A DNA stretch of 19,764 bases, from assembly GCA_900545325.1 (NCBI GenBank), contig UQZE01000021.1, positions 1 to 19,764 on the forward strand, in the 5' to 3' direction. The first letter of the stretch is position 1. The number at the start of each line of letters is the position of its first letter. Shown one piece after another: positions 9,057-16,452 of the stretch. The notes below the pieces were generated by a model. It saw only the letters and a program-made list of their open reading frames with translations. It did no database searches and was not told the DNA's origin. This stretch comes from an uncultured Eubacteriales bacterium. Its GTDB lineage: Bacteria; Bacillota; Clostridia; Christensenellales; Borkfalkiaceae. The translations under genes and the position numbers were made by a program.

Positions 9057-9075
9057 TCTTTACCGTTAAAATGTT

Positions 9076-9151
9076 CATGTTTGCAGGCAAACATGAAAAA
9101 GGGATCCCTTTTTCATGTTTGCAGGCAAACATGAAAAAGGGATCCCTTTTT
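9076..9151. repeat. 2 x 38 bp perfect tandem repeat of nested palindromes in the leader of the LRR operon
   Basis: Copies at 9076-9113 and 9114-9151 are identical. Each unit joins two palindromes: CATGTTTGC-AG-GCAAACATG and AAAAAGGGATCCCTTTTT. Because both halves are palindromic, the pair also forms a perfect 27-bp inverted repeat (9096-9122 with 9125-9151) around the AG at 9123-9124. It lies between the promoter (9226-9254) and the start codon (9018), so it would be transcribed into the roughly 200-nt leader, where alternative hairpins with A-stem/U-tract bases are possible. It could be an attenuator, a tandem operator, or a member of a dispersed repeat family. What is seen is only the symmetry; function is inference. 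Confidence 0.9.
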
Positions 9152-9154
9152 CAA

Positions 9155-9406
9155 AAATATTTTATACGGAATTTTTCAATATCTCCGCGCATACACTTAC
9201 GCGCACAGTAATAAAGTTTATGTGTATTATAACAAATAATTTTGCGATTATCAAGCTTTTTTCAATAAAAATACAAAATAACCGCAATAAATACAGCTTA
9301 TACAGCCCAGCAAAACCGCCGAAAGACATGAATTTTTTTATAAATTTATGCAACAATATTTTTTATGCAGGATTTTATGCATAAAAACCGATGTGTCCTA
9401 TCCTGC
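9155..9406. other. AT-rich intergenic region with promoter and 8-bp inverted repeat
   Basis: No gene is supported here; the open frames are short and have no usable ribosome binding site. Contents: the promoter at 9226-9254, AT-rich sequence upstream of its -35 box that could act as an UP element, and an inverted repeat TGCAGGAT (9366-9373) / ATCCTGCA (9400-9407) with a 26-nt spacer next to the GNAT terminator. The inverted repeat has no known role. Confidence 0.6.
9226..9254 (-). promoter_or_regulatory. Sigma-A type promoter of the LRR lipoprotein operon
   Basis: On the minus strand, TTGATA (9249-9254) is followed after exactly 17 nt by TATAAT (9226-9231). That is 11 of 12 consensus positions with optimal spacing. 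The start point would be near 9219, giving a leader of about 200 nt before the ATG at 9018, which is long for a simple operon and includes the tandem palindromes. Confidence 0.85.
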
Positions 9407-9440
9407 AAAAAAATAAAAGCCGCATGGTCTGCGGCTTTTA
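9407..9440 (-). terminator. Intrinsic terminator of the MATE-GNAT unit
   Basis: On the minus strand AAAAGCCGCA / TGCGGCTTTT form a 10-bp stem with a 5-nt loop (9415-9439), followed by A and seven T (9407-9413). The stem overlaps the TAA stop of the GNAT gene. This is a textbook factor-independent terminator. Confidence 0.92.
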
Positions 9441-9890
9441 CCGTTTGATATAAGAAAAGTACATACGCACGGGCAGTTTATCCTCCCCGAGGACGTCCGT
9501 AAGATACGTCCAGCCGCACTTTTCGTAAAACGAAAAATGGTCGGTAACGAGGTAAAGTTTATCATATTCCGTATCGACAAGGTCGGCGAGCGCGAAAGCG
9601 AGCAATCTCCGCGCTATGCCGCGGCTGCGGAAAGCTTTTCGCACGTACAGCGCGCAGAGATTCGGGCGCAGATCTTTCCGTTCGTGAAAATCGTTGTCAA
9701 TCACGCCCGCACCCGCGGCAATCCGTCCGCCTTCGCAAACAACGTACCAGCGGGGTATGCCTTTCGGATTATCGATATACGCCCTTATGCTTTCGAGATA
9801 AACCCCTTGCGGAACCGACCAATGCTCCGCAAAGAACCCGGCGGCGGCTTCGGCGAGATCGGGCCGTTTGCATAATTTCACGATTTCCAT
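9438..9890 (-). CDS. GNAT family N-acetyltransferase
   Basis: A 150-aa protein of normal GNAT length. It would transfer an acetyl group from acetyl-CoA to an amine; the substrate cannot be read from the sequence. The acetyl-CoA binding motif A is visible as RSRGIARRLL (residues 88-97; R.xGxA form), preceded by the beta-strand NLCALYVRKAFR (77-88). The late FYEKCGW (121-127) is the typical GNAT FYxKxGF element. The ATG at 9890 has GGAGG (9897-9901) 6 nt upstream. It begins 54 nt after the MATE gene with no visible promoter between, so the two are probably co-transcribed. Its 3' end overlaps the terminator. A resistance or detoxification role alongside the efflux pump is possible but is inference. 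Confidence 0.9.
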   Translation of the reverse strand: MEIVKLCKRPDLAEAAAGFFAEHWSVPQGVYLESIRAYIDNPKGIPRWYVVCEGGRIAAGAGVIDNDFHERKDLRPNLCALYVRKAFRSRGIARRLLAFALADLVDTEYDKLYLVTDHFSFYEKCGWTYLTDVLGEDKLPVRMYFSYIKR

Positions 9891-9944
9891 TTCAAGCCTC
9901 CGCTGCCGCGATTTCGGACACGCGTCTTTGCGTTTTTGACGTCG

Positions 9945-11344
9945 TCATGCTGCGTTCAGATCGACGGGCCGCGACAGCTCGCCCCTGACCTTTTTAAAGA
10001 CTACGAAGTACGTGATGAGATGCATGATTATCGCGAGCAGCCAGGAAACGGGATAGGACAGATATAACATGGTAAGATTGTGTTCCGCGGCGAATACGGT
10101 ATATATCCACAGGACACGCCCGCCGCACACGCCCACCACGGATAAAATCATAGGCACGAGAGAACCCCCATACCCCTCAGACTGCCGACGAGGACTTCCA
10201 TCAGTCCGCAAAGGAAATACATGGTGGAAACGATGGCGAGGCGGTCTATGCCGTAACGTATGACCTCGGCGTCGCCGTTATAGAGCGACAGAAGCGGCGC
10301 GGCGCACAGATACGCTGCGACGCCGAGCACCACGCCCACGACCGTAACGATGCCCGCGCACTGCGCCAGAATGAGGCGGATATTGCCGAGTTTGTTCGCG
10401 CCGTAATTCTGCGCGGTGAAAGTAAGGCAGGCCTGGGAAAGGGCGTTCATGGCCGTATAGACGAAACCTTCGATGTTTGCGGCCGCGGCGTTGCCCGCCA
10501 TGGCTATATCGCCGAACACGTTGATGGAAGACTGGATAATGACGTTGGAAAGGGAAAATATCGTCCCCTGTATGCCTGCGGGCAGGCCGATGCGGATAAT
10601 GTCTTTCAGCGTATCGCCGTAAATGCGCAGCTTGCCGAAACGCAGCTTGCCGTATCCCTTGCGGCGGCAGAGCACCCAGAGCACCGCCACGGCGGAAATC
10701 GCCTGCGAAACGGTAGTGCCGATCGCAACGCCCGCCACGCCCATGTCGAAGGCGATGACGAGCAGAAGGTTTATGCCGATGTTTATAAGCCCCGCAAGAC
10801 TTAAAATAATGAGCGGACGTTTTGTGTCGCCGCAGGCGCGGAGAATGGACGCGCCGAAGTTATAGAGCATGGAAAACGGCATGCCGACAAAGTAAATTTT
10901 GAGATAGAGCGTTGCCTGGCCGATAACGTTTGCGTCCGTTTTCATCAGTTCGAGGAAGAACTCCGCGCCGAAAAAACCGATAACGCCGACGATTATGCCG
11001 CCGATCAGGCCGACGGGAATGGAGGTATGCACCACTTTGTCGGCCTTTTCCTTTTCGCCCGCGCCGATCCAGCGCGACATAGCGGACAGGGCGCCGACGC
11101 TCAGCCCGATAAACAGGTTCGTAACGAGATTGACGAGTGACCCCGTGGAACCGACCGCCGCCATGGCGGTATGGCCTGAAAACTGCCCCACGACGATGAT
11201 ATCCGCCGCGTTATAAAGGAGCTGTAAAATCCCCGTCGCGATGAGCGGTAAGGAAAACCAGATGATCTTACCGAGCAGCGGACGAGTGCACATGTCCACC
11301 TGTTTCTTGTTCTTTTTAACCTTTATATCTCCGCTCTCTTCCAT
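9945..11344 (-). pseudogene. MATE family multidrug efflux transporter, single-base frameshift
   Basis: A membrane antiporter of the MATE family, which exports cationic drugs or metabolites using an ion gradient. The N-terminal part (11344 to a TGA at 10148, 398 aa) has the family start CTRPLLGKIIWFSLPLIATGIL, then LLYNAADIIVVGQFSG and about ten hydrophobic segments. The frame breaks after VGSLRGMG at the G5 tract (complement of 10165-10169). The next frame continues with the expected GSLVPMILSVVGVCGGRVLWIYTVF to the stop at 9945. Adding one G restores a protein of 466 aa, a normal MATE length. The start is set at the ATG at 11344 (GAGGT SD at 11353-11357, 8 nt away); an earlier in-frame ATG at 11404 lies inside the -35 box and cannot be used. 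Either a disrupted gene or a sequence error; the loss of the last helices would probably inactivate it. Confidence 0.88.
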
Positions 11345-11375
11345 ACCGACAGACCTCGTTTGTTTCGGTTTAAAA

Positions 11376-11404
11376 ATTATAGCACCGCGGGGGCGATATA
11401 TCAA
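11376..11404 (-). promoter_or_regulatory. Sigma-A type promoter of the MATE-GNAT unit
   Basis: TTGATA (11399-11404) and TATAAT (11376-11381) are separated by 17 nt on the minus strand. The hexamers and spacing are the same as in the LRR operon promoter. The predicted start point near 11369 leaves a leader of about 25 nt, and it fixes the MATE start codon at 11344. Confidence 0.87.
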
Positions 11405-11448
11405 GCGAAACGCGCGATTAATTTTATTTTTTTGCGGATACTGAAAAT

Positions 11449-11637
11449 ATGTATTTCAATTATCATGCGAAAGCGAAGCGGCTTATCGCGGAGGGACGGC
11501 TCACGCGTTATGAGATCGTGCCGGCATGGGGAAACGTCAGCCCCGCGCTCGTCCTCTACTTCGACGGCGAAAGGCCGATGCCCATCCGCGAATACCGCTG
11601 GGCAGAATACTTCGCCCTGCTCGAAAAACGCAAATAA
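11449..11637 (+). CDS. Small conserved-type hypothetical protein (62 aa)
   Basis: A 62-aa soluble protein starting MYFNYHAKAKRLIAEG and ending RPMPIREYRWAEYFALLEKRK, with no signal peptide or membrane segment. The sequence has the look of a real protein (balanced composition, strong aromatic and basic motif MPIREYRW). It resembles, from memory, a group of short clostridial proteins sometimes labelled 'thermostable hemolysin delta-VPH', a label with little functional meaning; this needs a database search. The SD is weak (GGA 9-10 nt before the ATG) and an in-frame TAA at 11419 excludes a longer start. It is divergent from the MATE gene and 71 nt upstream of the glycoside hydrolase, which has its own promoter. 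Function unknown. Confidence 0.7.
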   Translation: MYFNYHAKAKRLIAEGRLTRYEIVPAWGNVSPALVLYFDGERPMPIREYRWAEYFALLEKRK

Positions 11638-11650
11638 TCGCAAGCTCGCA

Positions 11651-11680
11651 TTGACAGCAAACAACTACTCATGATATAAT
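11651..11680 (+). promoter_or_regulatory. Promoter of the GH5-like glycoside hydrolase
   Basis: A consensus TTGACA (11651-11656) is followed after 18 nt by TATAAT (11675-11680), with a TG just before the -10 region. The start point would be near 11687, about 22 nt before the ATG, leaving room for the GGGG-type SD at 11697-11700. Confidence 0.87.
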
Positions 11681-11708
11681 ATAAATAATAAAAAACGGGG
11701 AAAATCAA

Positions 11709-13538
11709 ATGAAAGAATTCATGACAGGGTGTAATTACTGGGCTTCCAATGCGGGCATGCTGATGTGGCGGGATTTCGATGCGGAAACCGTTGAAAAAGA
11801 TCTTGCGCTGCTCTCTTCTTTCGGCGTAGACACGCTCAGGGTTTTTCCTTTGTGGAGCGATTTTCAGCCCGTTGAAAATACCTTTACGCGCGCCCCCCTC
11901 GCTTACCGTATGCACGGCAAGCCGGTAACGCGCAAGGATGTTCTCGACGAAAATCAGCTGAAAAATTTTGCGTATTTGCTCGATACCGCGGAAAAATACG
12001 GCATGCGGGTCGTCGTTTCCCTACTCACCGGCTGGATGAGCGGCAGATTGTTCGCCCCCTCCTTCCTTTTGGGCAGGAACCTTCTGACCGACCCCGAAGC
12101 CGTGCTTTGGGAATGCGGTTTTATCAAGGCTTTTGTTTCCGCATTCAGACACAGAAAGTGTATCGCGGCATGGGAACCCGGCAACGAGTGCAACTGCCTC
12201 GATTACAGCGTAAATGAGGAACAGGCAGAACTGTGGCTGATGACGATAACCGACGCGATACGCGCCGCGGATAACAGCCGCCCCGTATACGCGGGTATGC
12301 ACGGACTGACCTGCGGCGGCGTTTGGAATATCCCGGTAGCCGCGCAATACACGGACGCGCAGACCACGCATCCCTATCCGTTGTTCACTCCCTATTGTCA
12401 GACGGAAGAACTCACCTATATGCGCGCGGCGCTGCACGCTGCGGCGGAAACAGTCTATTACGCCTCCGTCGCGGACCAGCCTTGCCTGGCGGAAGAAGTC
12501 GGCACGCTGGGACCTATGGTGATCGGGGACAAACATGCCCCCGACTATCTCGAAAAAGCCTATGCTTCTTCCTTACAGTACGGGGCGACGGGTTTTCTCT
12601 GGTGGTGTGCTTTCGACCAGGATAAGCTGGATTTCCCGCCTTACGATACGATAACCGTAGAACGGAATCTCGGGCTTGTTTACAGCGACGGGACGCCGAA
12701 ACCGTTATTATATAAATTAAAAGAACTTAAAGAGCGATTTGAGTCTTTCGGCAAAATACCGCCCGCGCGGAAACATGCCGTCGTCATACTGACCGATGGC
12801 GACGACTGGGCCGTCGCTTACGGCGCGTTTGTGCTTGCCGTTCAGGCGGGGTTCACCGTGGAGTTCATGTATGCGTCGCAGGCGCTGAAAGATTCCGCTT
12901 ATTATATCCTACCCTGTATTACGGGAACGAACGGCCTGCCCAAACGGCTGCTTGCCGCGCTGGAAGAAAAAACTTCGGCGGGCGCGAAACTGCTGATTAC
13001 CTACGACGGCGGGCATATCGGAGATTTCGAAAAACTGACGGGCCTGCAAGTGCTCGGCAGACGGGCTCACGCCAAAACATTTTCATTCGCAATCGACGGC
13101 ATGCGCCTCTCGCTGGATACGCAAGCGCATCTGATCTGCGCCCCCGCGAACGCGGAAATTCTCTGCCGCTCGGAAGATGAAGTCGTATTTTCCCGAAACG
13201 CTTTCGGGCAGGGACGGGTATATTTTCTGAATGCGCCGTTGGAAAAGTTTTATACCGAAGCGATTTCGCCCTGCGAAACGGGCTTGCATAAGTTCTACAC
13301 CTTATTTTTCAGGGACTGTCCCCGCCCGTTGATCCTCTCTTCCGATCATTGCGCCGTAACCTATCATGATCTCGAAGAAAACCGCGCCGCTGTACTTATT
13401 ACAAACTTTTCAGATAAAAATATAATTCCGTTCGAGCTTTCCGACGGATTGCGCATTAAAACCGTAAAGGGAAGCAAAGCAGACGATAAAACACTATATT
13501 TCGAACAGAATATAGTTTATGTGGAACTAATTAAATAA
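11709..13538 (+). CDS. Cytoplasmic GH5-like (clan A) glycoside hydrolase with C-terminal accessory domains
   Basis: A 609-aa glycosidase without signal peptide, so acting in the cytosol, probably on imported oligosaccharides. Residues about 1-345 form a TIM-barrel of the GH5/clan A type. The acid/base is Glu160 in AAWEPGNECN, an HPYP motif lies at 221-224, the nucleophile is probably Glu262 or Glu263 in CLAEEVG, and the substrate-stacking aromatics are FLWWC (296-300). Residues about 350-500 (VVILTDGDDWAVAYGAFVLAVQAG..., LLITYDGGHIGDFEKLTG) look like the GATase-like domain found in beta-galactosidase-type enzymes, followed by a beta-sandwich tail. The substrate (mannan, beta-galactoside or other) cannot be fixed. 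It is monocistronic: own promoter (11651-11680), SD GGGG 8 nt before the ATG, and a strong terminator at 13537. It converges on the xylan operon. Confidence 0.82.
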   Translation: MKEFMTGCNYWASNAGMLMWRDFDAETVEKDLALLSSFGVDTLRVFPLWSDFQPVENTFTRAPLAYRMHGKPVTRKDVLDENQLKNFAYLLDTAEKYGMRVVVSLLTGWMSGRLFAPSFLLGRNLLTDPEAVLWECGFIKAFVSAFRHRKCIAAWEPGNECNCLDYSVNEEQAELWLMTITDAIRAADNSRPVYAGMHGLTCGGVWNIPVAAQYTDAQTTHPYPLFTPYCQTEELTYMRAALHAAAETVYYASVADQPCLAEEVGTLGPMVIGDKHAPDYLEKAYASSLQYGATGFLWWCAFDQDKLDFPPYDTITVERNLGLVYSDGTPKPLLYKLKELKERFESFGKIPPARKHAVVILTDGDDWAVAYGAFVLAVQAGFTVEFMYASQALKDSAYYILPCITGTNGLPKRLLAALEEKTSAGAKLLITYDGGHIGDFEKLTGLQVLGRRAHAKTFSFAIDGMRLSLDTQAHLICAPANAEILCRSEDEVVFSRNAFGQGRVYFLNAPLEKFYTEAISPCETGLHKFYTLFFRDCPRPLILSSDHCAVTYHDLEENRAAVLITNFSDKNIIPFELSDGLRIKTVKGSKADDKTLYFEQNIVYVELIK

Positions 13539-13567
13539 AAAACCCCCGACTCAAGTCGGGGGTTTTT
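13537..13567. terminator. Bidirectional intrinsic terminator between convergent operons
   Basis: AAAAAACCCCCGAC-TCAA-GTCGGGGGTTTTT: an 8-bp GC stem with a tetraloop, flanked by A6 and T5 so it works on both strands. It begins within the TAA of the hydrolase gene and lies 10 nt after the stop of the minus-strand Ig-like lipoprotein, closing both transcription units. Confidence 0.93.
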
Positions 13568-13576
13568 ACTATACTT

Positions 13577-15338
13577 TTACGCAAAAAATCGGAATTCCGA
13601 AAAAGTAAGATTGCCGTCCGCATCGACGTCGGCAACGCCTGCATCCTGCCACATATCGTCGATAAAGATGACTACTCTCGACACGCTCGATGCGTTCCAT
13701 TCCACAGTATACGTCTGAGTACTGCCCGCGGCAAACGTCCCGTTCGTTTCAAAGACCTTTTCGCCGTCGCCGTCCAATATCTGTACGACGTAGTTCGCCT
13801 GATACGTTGCCGAATGGTTCTGTGTTTTAAAAGTGAGTTTGCCGAAAGCACCCAAAACCGCCCAGTTATCCACCCAGACATTCACCCCCCGCATACGAAT
13901 TCCACTTAGTGCGTGTATATTCAACGTGGAAACCGTCGGGATTTACCGTAAACACATATTGCTGCGATTCAGAAGTGAATCGCAGCGCCGGCAGGTCGGC
14001 GGACGATTCGTCGGTAAAAAACGCCATATTGCTCAGTACGATATCGCCGCTTTTCATCGTTACGGGGATATTCGGATCCCAATCGGTCGAATCGATGAAC
14101 AGCGCGATGGATTTTACTTCCGCTTTTTCATAGGTCGAAACGTAAGTTTCCGTTCTTCCCGCGGCGATCTCCAGTTGATACCCGTTATCTCCGTTCAGTC
14201 TGATTTCGTTGCCGCCGTCGTTGATGGACGGAGTACTACAGAGCACCAGCATGATCTTTACGCTCGACATGCCGTTATTTTTCAACGTGAAGGAAAAACG
14301 GTCGTGCTCCGCAGAGCGGGGATAATCGATGCTCGTTTCCACGTTATTCCAGCTGTGGCTGTTAATATTGCTGTACTTAAAGTTTACTTTGCTGCCCGAA
14401 ATCACCGGATTGTAGTCGCCGCCCGTAGGAAAATGCAGCGAGAATCCGTCGGGAATATGACCGTATTCCGCTTCGGCCGTCATGTCCGTTCCGGGAAAGG
14501 TAAAGGTGCCGTCCTCTCCGATCGTTACGGACGTTCCCGAAACGTTCCACGCCACAAACTCCATTCCATCTCCCGCCGCTGCGGGTTCCAGCTTGACCGT
14601 ATCCCCGTATTTCGCCTCGGATATGATTTCGCCATTTTCGTTCTTCGCCACTCCCCCTGTAACGGAAATGCTGTGAGGCGTGCCGTCGTAAACGGTAAGT
14701 TCCAAAGCGTCGCTCACGTCCTCGTCGCCTTTTGCCGTGGCGACGAGCCGCGCCGTACCCGTCTTTAACAACGAAATATCCCCGTCCGTCCCCACTTGGG
14801 CGATATCGGGTGCAGAACTCGTCAGAGTATATTCTTCCGTCATTTCGCCCTGTACTTCCACGCTGACGCTGACCTTAAAGCTTTTTTCTGCGAGATCGAC
14901 CTGAAATTTTCCGTTTTCGTACGGGGCTCCGTTTTCATCCAGTATGGCGATCGAAACAACTTCCGGAACGATCGGCTCGACGGTCAGCGTGATCGTATCT
15001 TTTTTTGACGTATCCGCCGCAGCCGTCGCCGTAATCTCCGTCTTTCCTGCAGCGTGCAACAGCACTGTTTTTCCCGTTTCGGAAATCGACGCGATTTCGG
15101 GAGCGGAACTCGTGAAAGTCGCTTCCTCGGAACATTCCCCCGTTACTTTTATTTCCACGTCCAGCGCTATCGCCTCTCTGGCGAGGTTTACGGTAAGCCC
15201 TTCGCTGCCGACGGCCGAGCCGTTATAGGTTATCTTTATCGATTCCACTGCGGCGGGCGCTTTATCCCGGCACGCCGCGAACCCGGCGCAAAGCGCGGTC
15301 AGAACGAGCGCTATAACCAATATTTTTAACTTTTTCAT
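13577..15338 (-). pseudogene. Lipoprotein with two Ig-like (Big_2) domains and duplicated beta-sandwich module, single-base frameshift
   Basis: Last gene of the carbohydrate operon. A signal with lipobox GFAAC (Cys23) is followed by two bacterial Ig-like domains (about 30-125 and 130-230; both have the TFTSSAPEIASI / TLTSSAPDIAQV strand and end in LTV). An InlB-like bridge (about 235-300, EFVAWNV) and two copies of a beta-sandwich module (about 305-450 and 455-end) follow. Each module runs from a SWNNV/SYAGV strand to a final ALFIDS...G.I.LSNMAFF-type strand. The frame breaks in the second copy at a G6 tract (complement of 13885-13890): frame one ends at 13866 after SYAGGECLGG, while the other frame continues VNVWVDNWAVLGAFGKL to the stop at 13577. 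Removing one G rejoins them into about 586 aa. SD AAGGAGGG (13-bp context 15343-15350), 17 nt after the upstream gene. Carbohydrate binding is inferred. Confidence 0.85.
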
Positions 15339-15355
15339 TTTTCCCTCCTTATAAA

Positions 15356-16444
15356 TTATTTACAGTTTGCCGAAGCTATGTTGAGTTCGAACTTTCCGTC
15401 CCGCAAATTTTGGTCGGGATGGTTGCCGTGCGTTTCAAAAAACACGACAATCATCAGCCCGTCGCCGTCTACGTTGTCGCCGATCGTCTTCATTCCCTTC
15501 GCTAAATCGTATTCTATCGTTACCGTCCCCGTATCCGTAGACGTCGGCGCGGGATTGGTCCAAAATTCCGTCTGAGCTTCATAATAATCCCAATAGCCGC
15601 CGCTTTCGTTCCATGAACGCTGTCCGCCGCGCAGCAATACGGCAACATCAGTGACCGAATTTCCGATATTTTCAAACATAAGCGTAAATTTCTGTGCGTC
15701 GGCGGCCGGTTCTATCGGGAAGATGACGGAAGCGAACGACGCCGCGGCATCATTGTCCGTTGTGGAGATTTTTACGCCTTTATTCGGAGCGGGCAGCAAA
15801 CGGATATTCGTCCAGGACGTATCTACAAACCAGCCGTTGCAGCGAGACCATGAAGCGCCCGATGCAAATTGGTAATTTTTCAACGAGGCAGCGTCTTCGT
15901 AAACCGCACCGTCGGGCACCTCGTCGGAAAACCACGCGCGGTGAATATCGATTTTGCCCTGCGCGTTCAGTCCGAACGAGGACGGGTCCGCGTTGAGATA
16001 GATATCTTCCAGCGCGGGAAGCGCCACACGGTTTTTCAGTTTATACGTATAAATCGTCTTTTTTTCCGTAAGGAAAAACCGCTGCTCTCCGATAAATGCC
16101 GCGGAAACGGTATCGTTGCCGAGTTTTACGGATACTTCTTTATTCTCTGTTCCCGACACCTCAAAATTGACAAAACGGAAACTCCTTCCGCATTGCACTT
16201 CCGCAATCAGAGGATAGGCTTTCGTATCCGAACTCAGTTTCGCGTAATTTACCGAAGTACCTCCGTCCGTTTCGGATATTTTATATACGATCTCGTCGCC
16301 CTGCCATTTCCCGAATTCGAAAACATCTCCGCCGTCGTAAACGTTGACCAGTCCGTCCGTCTTTTCTTTTTTACATGCGCCGAATGCACCAACCGCCAGC
16401 GCGAAACAGAGCGCCAACGCAACCCCTTTCAAAATATTCCTCAT
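15356..16444 (-). CDS. Putative carbohydrate-binding lipoprotein (362 aa)
   Basis: I do not recognise a named family. Residues 1-24 are a lipoprotein signal (FGAC, Cys24). The rest appears to be two beta-sandwich modules, about 30-170 and 205-360. Each has a central F.F.N...N.V.V.L strand pattern (FRFVNFEVSGTENKEVSVKL; KFTLMFENIGNSVTDVAVLL) and a closing LFxD/VVFFE...GK(I/F).L strand (QGKIDIHRAWF; DGKFELNIAS). The same pattern occurs twice in the downstream Ig-like lipoprotein. The tryptophans and tyrosines in SWSRCNGWFVDTSWTNI and GYWDYYEAQTEFW could serve as sugar-stacking residues. The SD GAGGTG overlaps the TGA of the xylanase gene 8 nt upstream, and 17 nt separate it from the next gene, so it is firmly within the operon. 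A surface polysaccharide-binding role is inferred from context. Confidence 0.85.
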   Translation of the reverse strand: MRNILKGVALALCFALAVGAFGACKKEKTDGLVNVYDGGDVFEFGKWQGDEIVYKISETDGGTSVNYAKLSSDTKAYPLIAEVQCGRSFRFVNFEVSGTENKEVSVKLGNDTVSAAFIGEQRFFLTEKKTIYTYKLKNRVALPALEDIYLNADPSSFGLNAQGKIDIHRAWFSDEVPDGAVYEDAASLKNYQFASGASWSRCNGWFVDTSWTNIRLLPAPNKGVKISTTDNDAAASFASVIFPIEPAADAQKFTLMFENIGNSVTDVAVLLRGGQRSWNESGGYWDYYEAQTEFWTNPAPTSTDTGTVTIEYDLAKGMKTIGDNVDGDGLMIVVFFETHGNHPDQNLRDGKFELNIASANCK

Positions 16445-16452
16445 ATCTCACC

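Noticed and set aside
7336..9069. A 577-codon open frame on the plus strand opposite the 1392-aa LRR gene, with similar frames at 4834-5592 and 5656-6300
   Set aside because: Same Arg-rich shadow composition and no RBS; the minus-strand reading is a coherent LRR lipoprotein.
9076..9151. CRISPR array or insertion-sequence end
   Set aside because: Only two directly abutting units with no spacers, and no transposase or target-site duplication nearby. Better described as tandem palindromes.
9019..9225. Known riboswitch in the long leader
   Set aside because: No conserved core of a familiar riboswitch class was recognised; the structure is explained by the simple palindromes and a small SD-adjacent hairpin.
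9162..9356. Short reading frames in the intergenic region upstream of the LRR operon
   Set aside because: Low-complexity AT-rich frames without SD that run across the promoter; no protein-like features.
10148..10211. Programmed -1 ribosomal frameshift in the MATE gene
   Set aside because: Direction fits -1, but the site does not match the X XXY YYZ pattern, no stimulatory structure is evident, and MATE proteins are not known to need one. A base loss in the G tract explains it better.
11345..11404. N-terminal extension of the MATE protein from the ATG at 11404
   Set aside because: This codon lies within the -35 hexamer and upstream of the predicted transcription start; the ATG at 11344 has a proper SD and gives a standard N-terminus.
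13833..14768. A 311-codon plus-strand frame across the Ig-like lipoprotein
   Set aside because: Arg/His-rich shadow of the minus-strand Ig-like domains, with no ribosome binding site or family features.
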